From positions 1-58,008 of the forward strand of contig NZ_JANXUQ010000203.1 in assembly GCF_025356155.1 (NCBI RefSeq): a stretch of 58,008 nt of DNA, written 5' to 3'. Under the pieces are notes generated by a model. It searched no databases. It was not told the DNA's origin and saw only the letters and a list, made by a program, of their open reading frames with translations. Both the position numbers and the translations under genes were made by a program. The DNA is from Rhodoferax sp. (lineage in GTDB: Bacteria > Pseudomonadota > Gammaproteobacteria > Burkholderiales > Burkholderiaceae_C). Of the stretch, positions 18,030 through 27,164 are shown piece after piece; position 1 is the first letter of the stretch, and each line of letters starts with the position of its first letter.

Positions 18030-19499
18030 CTACCGGAAGTCCGTATCGCCGGACATCAGCCACCAGCGGTTTTTGAAGATATCGGCACGCGGGTCTTCGG
18101 TCCAGCAACTGGTTGGAATGCTCACATTCAAGGCCGTCTCTTGACCTTCGGTTGCAAGAAAACGTTGCAAGTGGTTTTTGGTGATCCAGCAATACAGGTA
18201 GGGCAGGCCCCATAGGCCCGTAAGGCGCCGCGCTTGGTCGATGAGCAGCGGCAAGTTTGCCAGCGGCGCAATCACATCCACCAGTTCGCACATGGTGTCT
18301 AGTCGGCGCAACACCATCACGCCCAGCGGCTTACCGGTAAGCCGCGACGTAGCTGCCAGTACCTCGTAGTGGTTGTGCGGATGGCTGAAATATCGGTGCT
18401 CCACGAACTGCCAATCGCGCACACCCACCACGTCGTACCGCAAGTCGCGGGCCATAGCTGCCCACAGGGTCTCCACTACCGTCCGACTGGCGGCGTTTCC
18501 GCTCACTATGGAATGCAGTCGGGTGCGCAGGCGCAACCGTGGCGAGGCGGGCTGCCAACGCACCTCGGACATCTGACCGACCTCGGCATACAGACCCATC
18601 TTGGCCGCTACCTCCATGGCCCGCGCGTTGGGGAAGCCAAAACCGAGCGGACCATATATCTCGGCGCTGGTGGCAGCCGTCAGCAAAAACGGGCCTTGGC
18701 GCGTCATGACGCCTCGCTCTTTGGGGTGCACCATCACGTCACAAATCTGGAATACCCAATCAGGCTTGCCACACAACATAACGTTACGGTACATGCCTCC
18801 ATAGTGCGCGATCAGGGCGCCGTTGCGCACTGCTAGTACCCCATCGCCATGCCCATTCGCATATTTCCAACTCCACAGCTCCCTACTAATCGGATGGCCA
18901 AACACCTCATGAAACAGGTTTGCTATCGCGTCAAAGTCTCTGGTCCGCACGTGGCGAAGTTGCCATCGAGCTGTAGTCGCCTTGCGAAACACCCGTACGC
19001 GCCCGCTCCGTTCCATACCCTCTTCGTCATCCACCGTGACCTGTTCCGCGAAGCCGCAGCGGACTCCGATGGCTACCACGTATTCAAACCATTTCGGCAT
19101 GCGCGGAGGGGCGCGGATCGGTTCGTGTCCGACCACTACTACTACCGCGCCCTCGTCCAGCCGCTGGTACAGTTGATCCCATAGCGCTAAGGGGTGAATC
19201 TGGGGTGAGACGCCCAGCACCAATGCGGCTGCAAAGGTAGTTGCTGCAGTTTCCGGGAGGGTTAAATTGACAAGGTTCGTGGGGCGGGTTGTACGCGTGG
19301 CAAACCTATTCAAACCCTCGTCTGATCCAAAGTTATGGCACGCGACCGAGTACCCCAGTACTTCTAGTTGTGCCAACTGTGCGACCGGTTGCGCACCCAG
19401 TAGCAGCAGATGGGCGGGAGCCGAAGGCAAATGTTTCAACACCGCATCAGTTAGCCAGCCTGCTTCGCCTGCTTGAGCCAGAGGCTCGCCACGTGTCAT
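18030..19499 (-). CDS. GNAT-like acyltransferase with N-terminal degenerate domain
   Basis: A 489-residue protein. Residues ~1-170 resemble a methyltransferase/Rossmann core without a clear SAM glycine motif (AHLLLLGAQPV, VVVVGHEPIR). From ~190 on it has a GNAT/Eis-like acyltransferase shape: RDFDAIANLFHEVFGHP, then AHYGGMYRNVML and DVMVHPKERG (the acetyl-CoA loop region), then IYGPLGFGFPNARAMEVA. A plausible role is acylating a sugar or amino acid of the glycan. It is the first gene of the leftward polysaccharide operon; its ATG (19499) has only a weak ribosome site. Confidence 0.65.
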   Translation of the reverse strand: MTRGEPLAQAGEAGWLTDAVLKHLPSAPAHLLLLGAQPVAQLAQLEVLGYSVACHNFGSDEGLNRFATRTTRPTNLVNLTLPETAATTFAAALVLGVSPQIHPLALWDQLYQRLDEGAVVVVVGHEPIRAPPRMPKWFEYVVAIGVRCGFAEQVTVDDEEGMERSGRVRVFRKATTARWQLRHVRTRDFDAIANLFHEVFGHPISRELWSWKYANGHGDGVLAVRNGALIAHYGGMYRNVMLCGKPDWVFQICDVMVHPKERGVMTRQGPFLLTAATSAEIYGPLGFGFPNARAMEVAAKMGLYAEVGQMSEVRWQPASPRLRLRTRLHSIVSGNAASRTVVETLWAAMARDLRYDVVGVRDWQFVEHRYFSHPHNHYEVLAATSRLTGKPLGVMVLRRLDTMCELVDVIAPLANLPLLIDQARRLTGLWGLPYLYCWITKNHLQRFLATEGQETALNVSIPTSCWTEDPRADIFKNRWWLMSGDTDFR

Positions 19500-19733
19500 C
19501 TCGTCGTTCAGAAAGCCACCTATTTTAATGCCCTAGCAGTCACTCCATCCGCTTCAAGCCTGTTCGACATGGCGGTGTCGCGTTCATGAAGTTTCCCAAC
19601 GTGCATTGACCACAGTTCCATTGGACCAACCGGTCTGCCAGGCGCAATGCAGCGCTCAGCTGTCCAACCAATAAGTTTGTTAATGCACCAGTCGTTGCAG
19701 GCAATGTATTATGGGCTGAGGGAGCGTTCCCTT
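19500..19733. other. Intergenic region upstream of the polysaccharide operon
   Basis: 234 bp without an open frame that looks coding. It must hold the leftward promoter of the 9.3-19.5 kb operon and the end of the gene at 19734. No confident promoter or terminator hairpin was picked out. Confidence 0.5.
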
Positions 19734-20813
19734 TTAGACTTTCGTGTTAAGCAAATCGCCTAAGGCTGCTTTAGTGGCAAAACCACCAAAAGCCAGTGCC
19801 TTCTGCATGTGAATCAGAGACCGTTGCAATGCAATTTTGGCAGACGCCGTTGCTTCAGTTCTGGAATCGGCAAGTGCAGTTTGCTGTCGATCTGACGAAG
19901 ATCCCGCTTTGGGCGTTAAATTCAAGGTAGATTGGATGGAGCCTATAACCGTTGAAAGGGCGGCGGACTTGGTGGTTGATATGGGTGTTGCCGCAAGTAC
20001 GGCAGTTCCATTACCAGCAAATCCATCTCCTGCCACTCCAGTCCCGTTTCCTATATAACCATCCTTAATTGACCAGTTGTTTGTACCGTTGTAATCCGAT
20101 CCAACTTGGCCAGTTGAACCAAAAGCTACTGTAGAAGCTTGACCCGTTTTCCAAACTTTGCTTCCGTCACCCCGCCCACTGTCCACCTCGGTATGCCCGC
20201 CACCTGCGACGATTCGTCCGTCAAATGCACCATTGCCGCTATCCATTGCTGTGTAACCCAAGCCTCCAGTGTACAAGTTAAACGAAAATCGGTTGAAGTG
20301 CTGGCCAAGTGCCTGCCCGGTGTACCCCTGCCCGCGCAAAGCCGCATTCAAGTCCTGAAGACTTAGCCCAAGGGTATTAGCCTGCTGAAATATCTGCTTG
20401 TCGCTTGGATTGGTCGCGAGGAAAGCCTTAACCTCATTTGGTTTAATCCACCTGTTTTGGGTTGGAGACCATGGGGTAGTGCCCTTGTCTATGCCAGAAC
20501 TGATTTGAGGTGCAACTTCTAGCCGTTGATTCTTACTATCAAAATCATAGCCATTTTGCTCAGCGTACTTGATTACATCGTTTCTTGCGAGATCAACGCC
20601 ACCTATCTTAAGAGCCTGTTGGATCTGGTCTGCAGTCAAACCCATAGAGGCGGCCTGCTGCGCGAGGACTTGTGGGCTGTCCTGATTGGACTGGACGAAC
20701 TGTTTGATTTGTTCCTCACTGTAGGCTTGTCCGTTTGCAGAAAAGCCCGAGTTGCGCGGCGTGACGTTAAACGGGCTAACGTTCGAGGTGCTGCTGATGA
20801 TGCCGATACCCAT
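19734..20813 (-). CDS. Hypothetical protein with two helical repeats and a Gly-rich middle
   Basis: A 359-residue protein not assigned to a family. ATG 20813 has a strong site (aaggag, 8 bases upstream). Two related ~40-residue helical units occur at about 35-70 (QIKQFVQSNQDSPQVLAQQA...LTADQIQQALKIGG) and 125-165 (EVKAFLATNPSDKQIFQQAN...LSLQDLNAALRGQGY). A Gly/Thr/Ser/Asn-rich stretch (~175-280) with many short beta-prone turns follows, then a C-terminal helix. Such helix units occur in large exported betaproteobacterial proteins. No signal peptide is visible. Possibly a non-classically exported or surface-associated protein; downstream of the secretion operon. Confidence 0.6.
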   Translation of the reverse strand: MGIGIISSTSNVSPFNVTPRNSGFSANGQAYSEEQIKQFVQSNQDSPQVLAQQAASMGLTADQIQQALKIGGVDLARNDVIKYAEQNGYDFDSKNQRLEVAPQISSGIDKGTTPWSPTQNRWIKPNEVKAFLATNPSDKQIFQQANTLGLSLQDLNAALRGQGYTGQALGQHFNRFSFNLYTGGLGYTAMDSGNGAFDGRIVAGGGHTEVDSGRGDGSKVWKTGQASTVAFGSTGQVGSDYNGTNNWSIKDGYIGNGTGVAGDGFAGNGTAVLAATPISTTKSAALSTVIGSIQSTLNLTPKAGSSSDRQQTALADSRTEATASAKIALQRSLIHMQKALAFGGFATKAALGDLLNTKV

Positions 20814-20899
20814 TGCAGTGCTCCTTGATTCTGAAAGCACGATTAGAAAATAAAACGCATATTTCTAAAGCAAGAATAACGGCAACATTGTCCAACAAA

Positions 20900-22684
20900 T
20901 CAGTATCCCAAAGGTTGATCGTTGAGCAGCACCGATGAGTAAACCTGGTACCAATCGTCCACAATCCAGACCCAGGTTATTTCTGCAGTGACATCAGTTG
21001 GAGCTACTTGGAAAGGCTTTGACAAGCTTGGCAAAACTGTCGGTTTTATTTCGTATTTTGTAGTTACCTTCACTTTCGCCTCATTCCCTTTCACCGAAAT
21101 GTCACCAATCGCATAGCTGAGGTATGTAATGGGACCTAAACTCTCTAGGTAGGCTTCTTTTGAATTCAAAGCGCGGTACGCTGGATCGAACATCCCGTAG
21201 GTCTTGTCAAAATTTGCTCCTGTGCGCGCACTCCAAAACTCATCGAGCCGTTGCCGCAACCCTTCCACTTTACTCTCACCGACCAATTCGCGCGCACCAA
21301 CACTAGCTTGACGCGCAGCCGAGATCATTTCCTCAAAGGTGACGTGTTTCACCACGAAACGCTCATTGCCAAACTTAAACGCATCGCGCTGTGCCTGCGC
21401 AATTGCAATACCGTTACTCCATGGTAAGACCCGCGCAAATCCAGCCGGCCATTCCTTTGCGAGATCCATCATGGGAGTGGCCGGTTGCCATGTCTTCCCA
21501 TCGTCATTCGAAACAGAAAGGTAAACGTTGGGCACTATTTCGCGGTAGTCAGACCAAGCTGAAACCAGCCGCCCGCCGTCAACTGCCACTATCTCTGGGA
21601 ACATTGACTTGGTGTTATCGTAAACTTTGACGTCTAGTCGTTTCGCACCTTCGCCCATCCACGCCGCCGTTTTTGTATCAAGCCTCGCGTGCATGATTTG
21701 TATTTTTGCATTGTCTGCACTCTTCATCCACACTAAGTTAGCAAAACCATTTCGTTGCAGTACCCGCAATCCGCTGTTCTCCGTTTTTTCGGTCCCAGGA
21801 GCAACTCCAACGGTTTGCCATTGAGCACCAGCGTCGTTCGAAACGACCGCCAAAACACCGCGCCCAAGTACATCACCCGCTACGACAACGGTATCGTTTT
21901 CAGCACTGCCCACCAATGAAGATATAAACCTGTCCGTTGTGTAAATGACCTTGGGCTCCGCCCAAGAAATTCCATCATCTTTGCTAACTGTGCCCAATAG
22001 ACGGTACACCGCCTTGCCATCCTGGTGAAAGGTATCTGACCAAACCACTGCCCAACCGCTTGAAAGTTTAAGTGCGATAGGCTCTTGCGCAGAACTCGAA
22101 CGCCCACCGCTAGGTGGTGTGTCAAGCCGCATATCGACTTGATTCCATGTCCGCCCACCATCCGTTGAGCGGTTGGCATAAACTTCATAGCCGGGGGTTC
22201 GCTCATCTGTATACACCATGCCCAGTACGCCGGGGTTGGAACCAGGCAACAGCGTAAACGGCAACAAGACGCCATTATCTGAGGTCGCTGTCTGGACTGG
22301 GGTAAAGCTCTTGCCACGATCATCTGACGTGGTCATGTATATGTTTTTTCCGTCGGAATGCGACCACCACAATGCTTGCAACCCATCCCCATGCTTGTAT
22401 AACTTGGTATAGCTAGCGCCGACTTTGACGCGGGCTGTACTATCGATTATTTTTGTCTCTTCGCCAATTTTTATAGCGACGCGACCGGCTTTGTTTACAT
22501 AGAGTACCGCAGGGTTCCCTTGTCCGACCTCAATGACCGATGGCCTTAGGCTGGACTGAGTCAGATCGGCATCACTTATTTCAGCTAGCACATTTTTAGG
22601 CGGCGACACTACTGAGCATGCAGACAGTGCTTGAATTAAACATACCAACAGTAGCCAATTGAAAATGCGATAATTTATGGTCAT
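20900..22684 (-). CDS. Asp-box (BNR repeat) beta-propeller lipoprotein
   Basis: A 594-residue lipoprotein from ATG 22684. Signal peptide with lipobox LSAC after IFNWLLLVCLIQA. Five Asp-box motifs of the sialidase-like propeller class are visible (TSDDRGKSF, STDGGRTWNQ, SKDDGISWAE, SNDAGAQWQT, SNDDGKTWQP). A C-terminal segment (~480-594) looks like an NTF2-like/DUF domain (GMFDPAYRAL...WVWIVDDWYQVY). No sialidase arginine triad or FRIP was seen, so catalytic activity is not claimed. It probably sits on the outer membrane. It lies leftward between a secreted-protein gene and the helix-repeat gene. Confidence 0.8.
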   Translation of the reverse strand: MTINYRIFNWLLLVCLIQALSACSVVSPPKNVLAEISDADLTQSSLRPSVIEVGQGNPAVLYVNKAGRVAIKIGEETKIIDSTARVKVGASYTKLYKHGDGLQALWWSHSDGKNIYMTTSDDRGKSFTPVQTATSDNGVLLPFTLLPGSNPGVLGMVYTDERTPGYEVYANRSTDGGRTWNQVDMRLDTPPSGGRSSSAQEPIALKLSSGWAVVWSDTFHQDGKAVYRLLGTVSKDDGISWAEPKVIYTTDRFISSLVGSAENDTVVVAGDVLGRGVLAVVSNDAGAQWQTVGVAPGTEKTENSGLRVLQRNGFANLVWMKSADNAKIQIMHARLDTKTAAWMGEGAKRLDVKVYDNTKSMFPEIVAVDGGRLVSAWSDYREIVPNVYLSVSNDDGKTWQPATPMMDLAKEWPAGFARVLPWSNGIAIAQAQRDAFKFGNERFVVKHVTFEEMISAARQASVGARELVGESKVEGLRQRLDEFWSARTGANFDKTYGMFDPAYRALNSKEAYLESLGPITYLSYAIGDISVKGNEAKVKVTTKYEIKPTVLPSLSKPFQVAPTDVTAEITWVWIVDDWYQVYSSVLLNDQPLGY

Positions 22685-22748
22685 TCTAACTTCCGTGCAA
22701 TTGTGTCTTAACAGCAACTGCGTTTGTCTTTAACTAACTTCCACGAAG

Positions 22749-22776
22749 AATGGGGCCCCTTACTAGGGGCCCCATT
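22749..22776 (-). terminator. Rho-independent-type terminator downstream of the secreted-protein gene
   Basis: Perfect 12-bp stem with a 4-base loop (aatggggcccct, loop tact, aggggccccatt). It lies 50 bp past the stop of the leftward gene at 22826 and is followed on the minus strand by ttctt. The GC-rich stem is strong but the U-tract is short. Confidence 0.7.
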
Positions 22777-22825
22777 TGCAGCTCGTAACCTGACTGATCA
22801 GGTATACGTCAAGCTAGCACTTCGA

Positions 22826-23848
22826 TTAGAACGCAGCGACTTGACCCAGCTCGCGGTGGATCAAAGTTCCACGGTCATAAGCGGAACCAGAAGTTACTTT
22901 TTGCAGCTTCAGCAAAATAACGTTATCTGGAGCACCAGCACCGTTCAAGAGACCTGTACCCTTGTACAAACCAGAGCCGCCGCCCTTAGACATGATTGGA
23001 TCATTCAAGAAAGCAGCTGCTTGGCCAGCGGTCAAAAGATTGCCCGAGGTAAAGGTGCCCAAGCAACCACCGCCGGCAGGCTGCGATCCAGAAACGAATG
23101 TCTCATCATTGTTCCAAACGTTGTTCTGGTTATTCAAAACTCCGAAGTTTGCTGCCCAAGACTGCGCCGCACCAGTAGTGAAGGCATTCATGTTACCGAT
23201 AGGCAAAGTCTTCCATGTCGTCGACACAGTGCCAGTAGGCAACCATGTCAGAGGGAAGTTGAGCGCAGCAACTGCTGGACCAGCGCCCACCGCATTCAGC
23301 GTAGCCAGGTTAAAGTTGCCTTCATTTGCGTTTGCATTCAGCACGTTAGAGTACTTACCACCAACAGCAATTGTATTTACACCGTTATCAATGCCCGGGA
23401 AGGACAAAAATGTACCTGTCGATGCAGCTTCGATCACAGCCAAGCTACCACGCAGCGCATTTACTGAAGCAGTAGTTACATTGGAAACGATCAGGAAACC
23501 TTCAGTTTCATTTTGCGGAAGGTAACCGGGAACTGATGTATCGTTGGCAGGTATGACGCCGATACCACCAATGCTAGGCGCAGCGACGGAATGCGAAATG
23601 ATGTCGTTAGCTGTCAACTTACCCCAAGTGTCATAGTGGGCGCAAGTAGGACCAACACCATAAGAATAGTGGATATCTTCGGTAGCTGAAGCAGTACCGG
23701 CATTAGACAGAGATACAACGCTCTGAACACCAGCACCAACCTTGAAGTAAGGGAACAACAGCGAGTTCGCGCTAGCTGTACCGACAGCAGACATCAGAGC
23801 TACGCCAGCGGCAGCAGCGATCAGAGTCTTTTGAAAAGTTTTTTTCAT
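22826..23848 (-). CDS. Secreted hypothetical protein
   Basis: A 340-residue protein. A clear signal peptide (MKKTFQKTLIAAAAGVALMS...ASA, cleavage before NSLLFPYF) precedes a Ser/Thr/Ala/Gly-rich, beta-prone mature chain with four cysteines visible (e.g. GPTCAHYDTW, GGGCLGTF). No known domain recognised. ATG 23848 has an aggaa ribosome site. It has its own terminator (22749-22776) and a 278-bp upstream spacer, consistent with high, independent expression. It directly follows gspD, so it could be a substrate of the type II system; this is positional inference only. Confidence 0.75.
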   Translation of the reverse strand: MKKTFQKTLIAAAAGVALMSAVGTASANSLLFPYFKVGAGVQSVVSLSNAGTASATEDIHYSYGVGPTCAHYDTWGKLTANDIISHSVAAPSIGGIGVIPANDTSVPGYLPQNETEGFLIVSNVTTASVNALRGSLAVIEAASTGTFLSFPGIDNGVNTIAVGGKYSNVLNANANEGNFNLATLNAVGAGPAVAALNFPLTWLPTGTVSTTWKTLPIGNMNAFTTGAAQSWAANFGVLNNQNNVWNNDETFVSGSQPAGGGCLGTFTSGNLLTAGQAAAFLNDPIMSKGGGSGLYKGTGLLNGAGAPDNVILLKLQKVTSGSAYDRGTLIHRELGQVAAF

Positions 23849-24126
23849 GTTTACGTTTCCTATTTTGGCCAAAATAAAATAATTCATACACCTAGCACGG
23901 CAATTTCTCACCAACGCCAGTGTACTACCATTTGCACTAACGAAATCCATTGTACATGGATTGACTAAACCGGTCAAAAAAACTTGTAGTTGCTCTGCCG
24001 GATGGCCAGTTCCCTGACGCATGGTGCCAATGTACAAAAGAACACTAGGCAGGTCAAAGAGATTCCGAGCGATTTGTGTGGCTTTTTGTGTCTATGTGCC
24101 TTAAATGCAACACAGAAACAACAAAT
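23849..24126. other. Upstream region of the secreted-protein gene
   Basis: 278-bp AT-richer spacer between gspD (stop 24127) and the secreted-protein gene. It holds no coding frame of note. It presumably contains the leftward promoter of the secreted-protein gene. No terminator of the secretion operon was identified with confidence. Confidence 0.5.
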
Positions 24127-26394
24127 TTAGTTGCCTTTCGCGCCTTCTATTTGTGTGGCGGTGCCGGTATCACTTTTAACACCGCCTGCCGCTGCGGGAT
24201 TGAGCTTCTGCATACCCGTAAGCTTTTTACGGAATTCCGCAGTGACATCACGGGCCTGCTGGTTGTCGTTTACGACGCGTGGAGTGATGGTAATGATGAG
24301 TTCGCGTCGGTTATTGGTGTCGGCTTTCGCACCGAATAATGCCCCCACCACCGGTATGTCCGACAAGAGCGGGATACCCGATGAACCTGCCGTCTTGTCA
24401 TCCTTGATCAACCCGGCTAGCACCATGGTGTCGCCCGACTGCACGGCAACCATTGTTTGCGCAGAGCGCTTGTTGATCGTAGGAGATGCGAGGCCATCGG
24501 TAGTGAGCCCAACCTGCACATCACTGACTTCTTGACTGACCTCCAAGGTGACCAGTCCGCCGGAATTGATGTGCGGCCGCACCGACAAGACGACGCCAGT
24601 GTCAACATAGCTTACCGACGTTATGACACTCGTACCAGTTACAGTGCTTGCGCCAGCAACAGGAACACTTTGACCGACATTGATTCTCGCGGTCTGGTTG
24701 TCGGTCACCATGATGTGAGGCGATGACAAAATATTGACTTTGGTGTTGCTGGCCAGCGCACTCAATACAGCCGTGACATTGCCACCGGTCGCGCGCCATA
24801 CTGCGGAAAACGGCAGGAGCGGCGTAACGGCGGTTCCGCTTGGGTCTGACGGAAGTGCGCTAATCTTTTTATCGGTGTTAAACAGTCTTCCAGAAAGGTT
24901 ATTGTTGCTATTAAAAAACCACTCCAACCCGTAAGTCAGTGCCCCGCTCAAAGTGACCTCAGCGATAGTGACCTCCACCAAGACTTGCCGCGGCACAACA
25001 TCTAGCTTCTTGATGGCTTCTTCAATCTTTTCATATTCAGCACCGTTAGCCAAAATCAACAGCGAGTTGTTGTCCCGATCCGCAATAACTTTAATAGTGC
25101 TGCCAGCACCCAGACCCAGCGCTTCGCCGGTGCCAGACGCCACTACACCAGGGGATGTGTTGGTGGCCGACGTGGCGCTAATAGACACCCCGCCCGCAGA
25201 TGCGCCGCCGCTCGCATTGGCCGAGCCGCCCACCCCACCACCAGTGCTGCTCCCAGAGGACTGCAAGGTCGCACCTGTCAAACCCGGTGCGACCGTTGCG
25301 GCTGGCGTGCTCGGTACATTCTTGCCACCAATAACCTGGCTAAGCAATGCCGCAATCTTCTCCGCGTTGCCGTTTTGCACCGGGTACACGTAAAGACGCG
25401 TACCGCTCTTGCCGCCATTGCGGTCCAGGCGCTCCACCCAAACCTTGGCTTGCTCTAAATACTGCGGGCGCGGGCTGACGATGAACACCGCATTCATGCG
25501 CTCAATGGGGATCACGCGCAGCAGGCCGGCAAAAGGGCTCTTGGATTTATCCCCAAACAGTAGCTCCAACTCCGGCATGATGCTTTTCACATCGGTGCTT
25601 TTCAGGGTGAACAGCCCAACCGACATGCCTGCCAGCCAATCTAGGTCAAACACACCCACGGTCTCCAGCGCGTGGCGCATTTCGCCCTCGCCGCCCGCCA
25701 GCATCAGCAGATTGCGGTTCTCGTCCACACGCAAGATGCTGCCCTCGGGCAATAGGGGCTCCAGAATCTTGGACATCTCGCGCGCAGCGATGTATTGCAA
25801 CTGCACGATTTGTACGCTGTAGCCCGGCTGCAGTGCGCCCAACTGCGGGGTGGTTGAACCACGCAAGGCGCTGTTGAGCGGCCCAATTTTGTAAGAGCCG
25901 TTTTCCTTCACCATGGCTGCACCGTTCATGCGCAACACAGTCTCCAAAATGGGGGTAACTGCTGCGCGGTTGATGGCTTGGCTGGTGTGAATGGTCACTG
26001 TGCCGTTGACCTTGGGGTCAATGGTGTAGTTCTCGTTCAACATGTCGCCCATGACGACGCGCACTACTTCGCGCAGGTCTGCGCCCTCGAAGTTGAGCAC
26101 GATGTCTTGCGGGCCTGCAGGTGCGGCTGCGATGTTGGCTGGTTTGACAAATATGCCGGTGCCGGGAATGACCCTTGTGCCGTCATCGACAACGGTCTTC
26201 TTCTGCAAGGCCGGGACGGGTGCACTCTCGACCTGCATCACGGTCTTGTCCACACTGCTGATAGGCGCCACGCCAACGGGTGCGGAGGCTGTGACCTGTG
26301 CCACCGGTTGCGTCGTGCAGCCCATCAAGACTACAGGCAGGCAATAGACCAGCGCCAAGGCCATTGCCAGCGGTTTGTATGAATGTTTTTTCAT
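24127..26394 (-). CDS. gspD: Type II secretion outer-membrane secretin GspD
   Basis: A 755-residue outer-membrane channel protein. The N-terminus has a lipobox (VLMGC, C26), so this secretin is probably lipidated. N0 begins near ~97 (DIVLNFEGADLREVVRVVM), followed by N1-N3 ring domains. N3 carries a ~60-residue Gly/Ser-rich insert (~375-435). The secretin core has ITSVSYVDTGVVLSVRP and VPVAGASTV, the segments forming the beta-barrel gate. No separate pilotin gene is in the window; the lipid could target it instead. It is the last gene of the leftward operon, with a good aagga ribosome site. Confidence 0.96.
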   Translation of the reverse strand: MKKHSYKPLAMALALVYCLPVVLMGCTTQPVAQVTASAPVGVAPISSVDKTVMQVESAPVPALQKKTVVDDGTRVIPGTGIFVKPANIAAAPAGPQDIVLNFEGADLREVVRVVMGDMLNENYTIDPKVNGTVTIHTSQAINRAAVTPILETVLRMNGAAMVKENGSYKIGPLNSALRGSTTPQLGALQPGYSVQIVQLQYIAAREMSKILEPLLPEGSILRVDENRNLLMLAGGEGEMRHALETVGVFDLDWLAGMSVGLFTLKSTDVKSIMPELELLFGDKSKSPFAGLLRVIPIERMNAVFIVSPRPQYLEQAKVWVERLDRNGGKSGTRLYVYPVQNGNAEKIAALLSQVIGGKNVPSTPAATVAPGLTGATLQSSGSSTGGGVGGSANASGGASAGGVSISATSATNTSPGVVASGTGEALGLGAGSTIKVIADRDNNSLLILANGAEYEKIEEAIKKLDVVPRQVLVEVTIAEVTLSGALTYGLEWFFNSNNNLSGRLFNTDKKISALPSDPSGTAVTPLLPFSAVWRATGGNVTAVLSALASNTKVNILSSPHIMVTDNQTARINVGQSVPVAGASTVTGTSVITSVSYVDTGVVLSVRPHINSGGLVTLEVSQEVSDVQVGLTTDGLASPTINKRSAQTMVAVQSGDTMVLAGLIKDDKTAGSSGIPLLSDIPVVGALFGAKADTNNRRELIITITPRVVNDNQQARDVTAEFRKKLTGMQKLNPAAAGGVKSDTGTATQIEGAKGN

Positions 26395-26454
26395 TTAGCT
26401 TTCCTTAACTGTCCGGCCTGCGCCGACACGTTGTGAGAATGAGAGAATTTGCTT

Positions 26455-26511
26455 TGCTACTTTTTTGATAGCGCAAGAGGCAATGTTGACGAGGGCTTGG
26501 GGCCAGATGCC
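26455..26511 (+). repeat. Dispersed ~57-bp repeat, copy C, at the 3' end of gspC
   Basis: Begins tgctacttttttgatagc, then 17 bases, then cgagggct; spacing identical to the other copies. It is antisense to the gene here and supplies the last ~16 codons and the TAG stop of gspC (26457-26459). Confidence 0.75.
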
Positions 26512-27164
26512 GCATCGACAGGTTTACCAAGGGGCACTGGAGCCGACGCTGGTGAGTTTGCACTTGCTGCGCGAGCAGGCACTGGAGCTGAAGGCGCCGA
26601 AGCGGGCGGCGCTGTTGGCGGTGGTGGTATAGCCATTGCCTGCGCCTGCGCCACGTTGGGTGGCTTGGGGCCAGTTTGCACGTTGAGCGCCAACTCCTCC
26701 GTCTCCGCGCCTTGGCGCAAAACGACGCGCGAAGATTCCACCTCTCCCAGGGTCATGCCGCGCACCACACCGACAAGCGCGACCGTCTCGGTCTTGTTAG
26801 TTTGAACATCGCGCAGCAAAGCGGACCGCTGCTTGGGCGTAATCAACACACCGACCAGCATAAACTGCCCTTTTTTCATAACGCTCTGGCCTCCCTTGCG
26901 GGCGGCGGTCATCGATCGCCGATTGCCTGCGAACAGACTGCGAGGTACCAATTCAGGGAAGCCTGACTCTGCGTCGGGCAACTTGAACTCTGGGAGGACT
27001 TTTTGTGCCGGCACCGCTGTCGCCGGAATTTTGCGCATCTTGAGCAGCTCGCGCTCCAGGCCTAAGCCCTGATCCCACTCCCAAAACAGCAGGCCCGACA
27101 GCATCAGCACACACAGCGCCAAAACTATGGAGAGGGCTCTTCCCGGTTCCATCGTGGCCTTCAT
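26457..27164 (-). CDS. gspC: GspC-like inner-membrane protein of the type II system
   Basis: A 235-residue bitopic protein. One membrane helix (residues ~9-28, ALSIVLALCVLMLSGLLFW) is followed by a periplasmic homology-region domain: VPRSLFAGNR, FMLVGVLITPKQRSALL, then VVRGMTLGEVESSRVVLRQ. This matches the GspC HR/PilP-type fold that contacts GspD N0. A Pro/Ala-rich tail replaces the PDZ or coiled-coil domain of classical GspC, so some pipelines may call it GspN or a C-like protein. The gene's last codons and stop come from a dispersed repeat copy. It overlaps gspM by ATGA. Confidence 0.82.
   Translation of the reverse strand: MKATMEPGRALSIVLALCVLMLSGLLFWEWDQGLGLERELLKMRKIPATAVPAQKVLPEFKLPDAESGFPELVPRSLFAGNRRSMTAARKGGQSVMKKGQFMLVGVLITPKQRSALLRDVQTNKTETVALVGVVRGMTLGEVESSRVVLRQGAETEELALNVQTGPKPPNVAQAQAMAIPPPPTAPPASAPSAPVPARAASANSPASAPVPLGKPVDAASGPKPSSTLPLALSKK

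Noticed and set aside
20900-22684. Active sialidase
   Set aside because: The Asp boxes are clear, but the arginine triad and FRIP-like motif of sialidases were not seen, so only a propeller lipoprotein is claimed.
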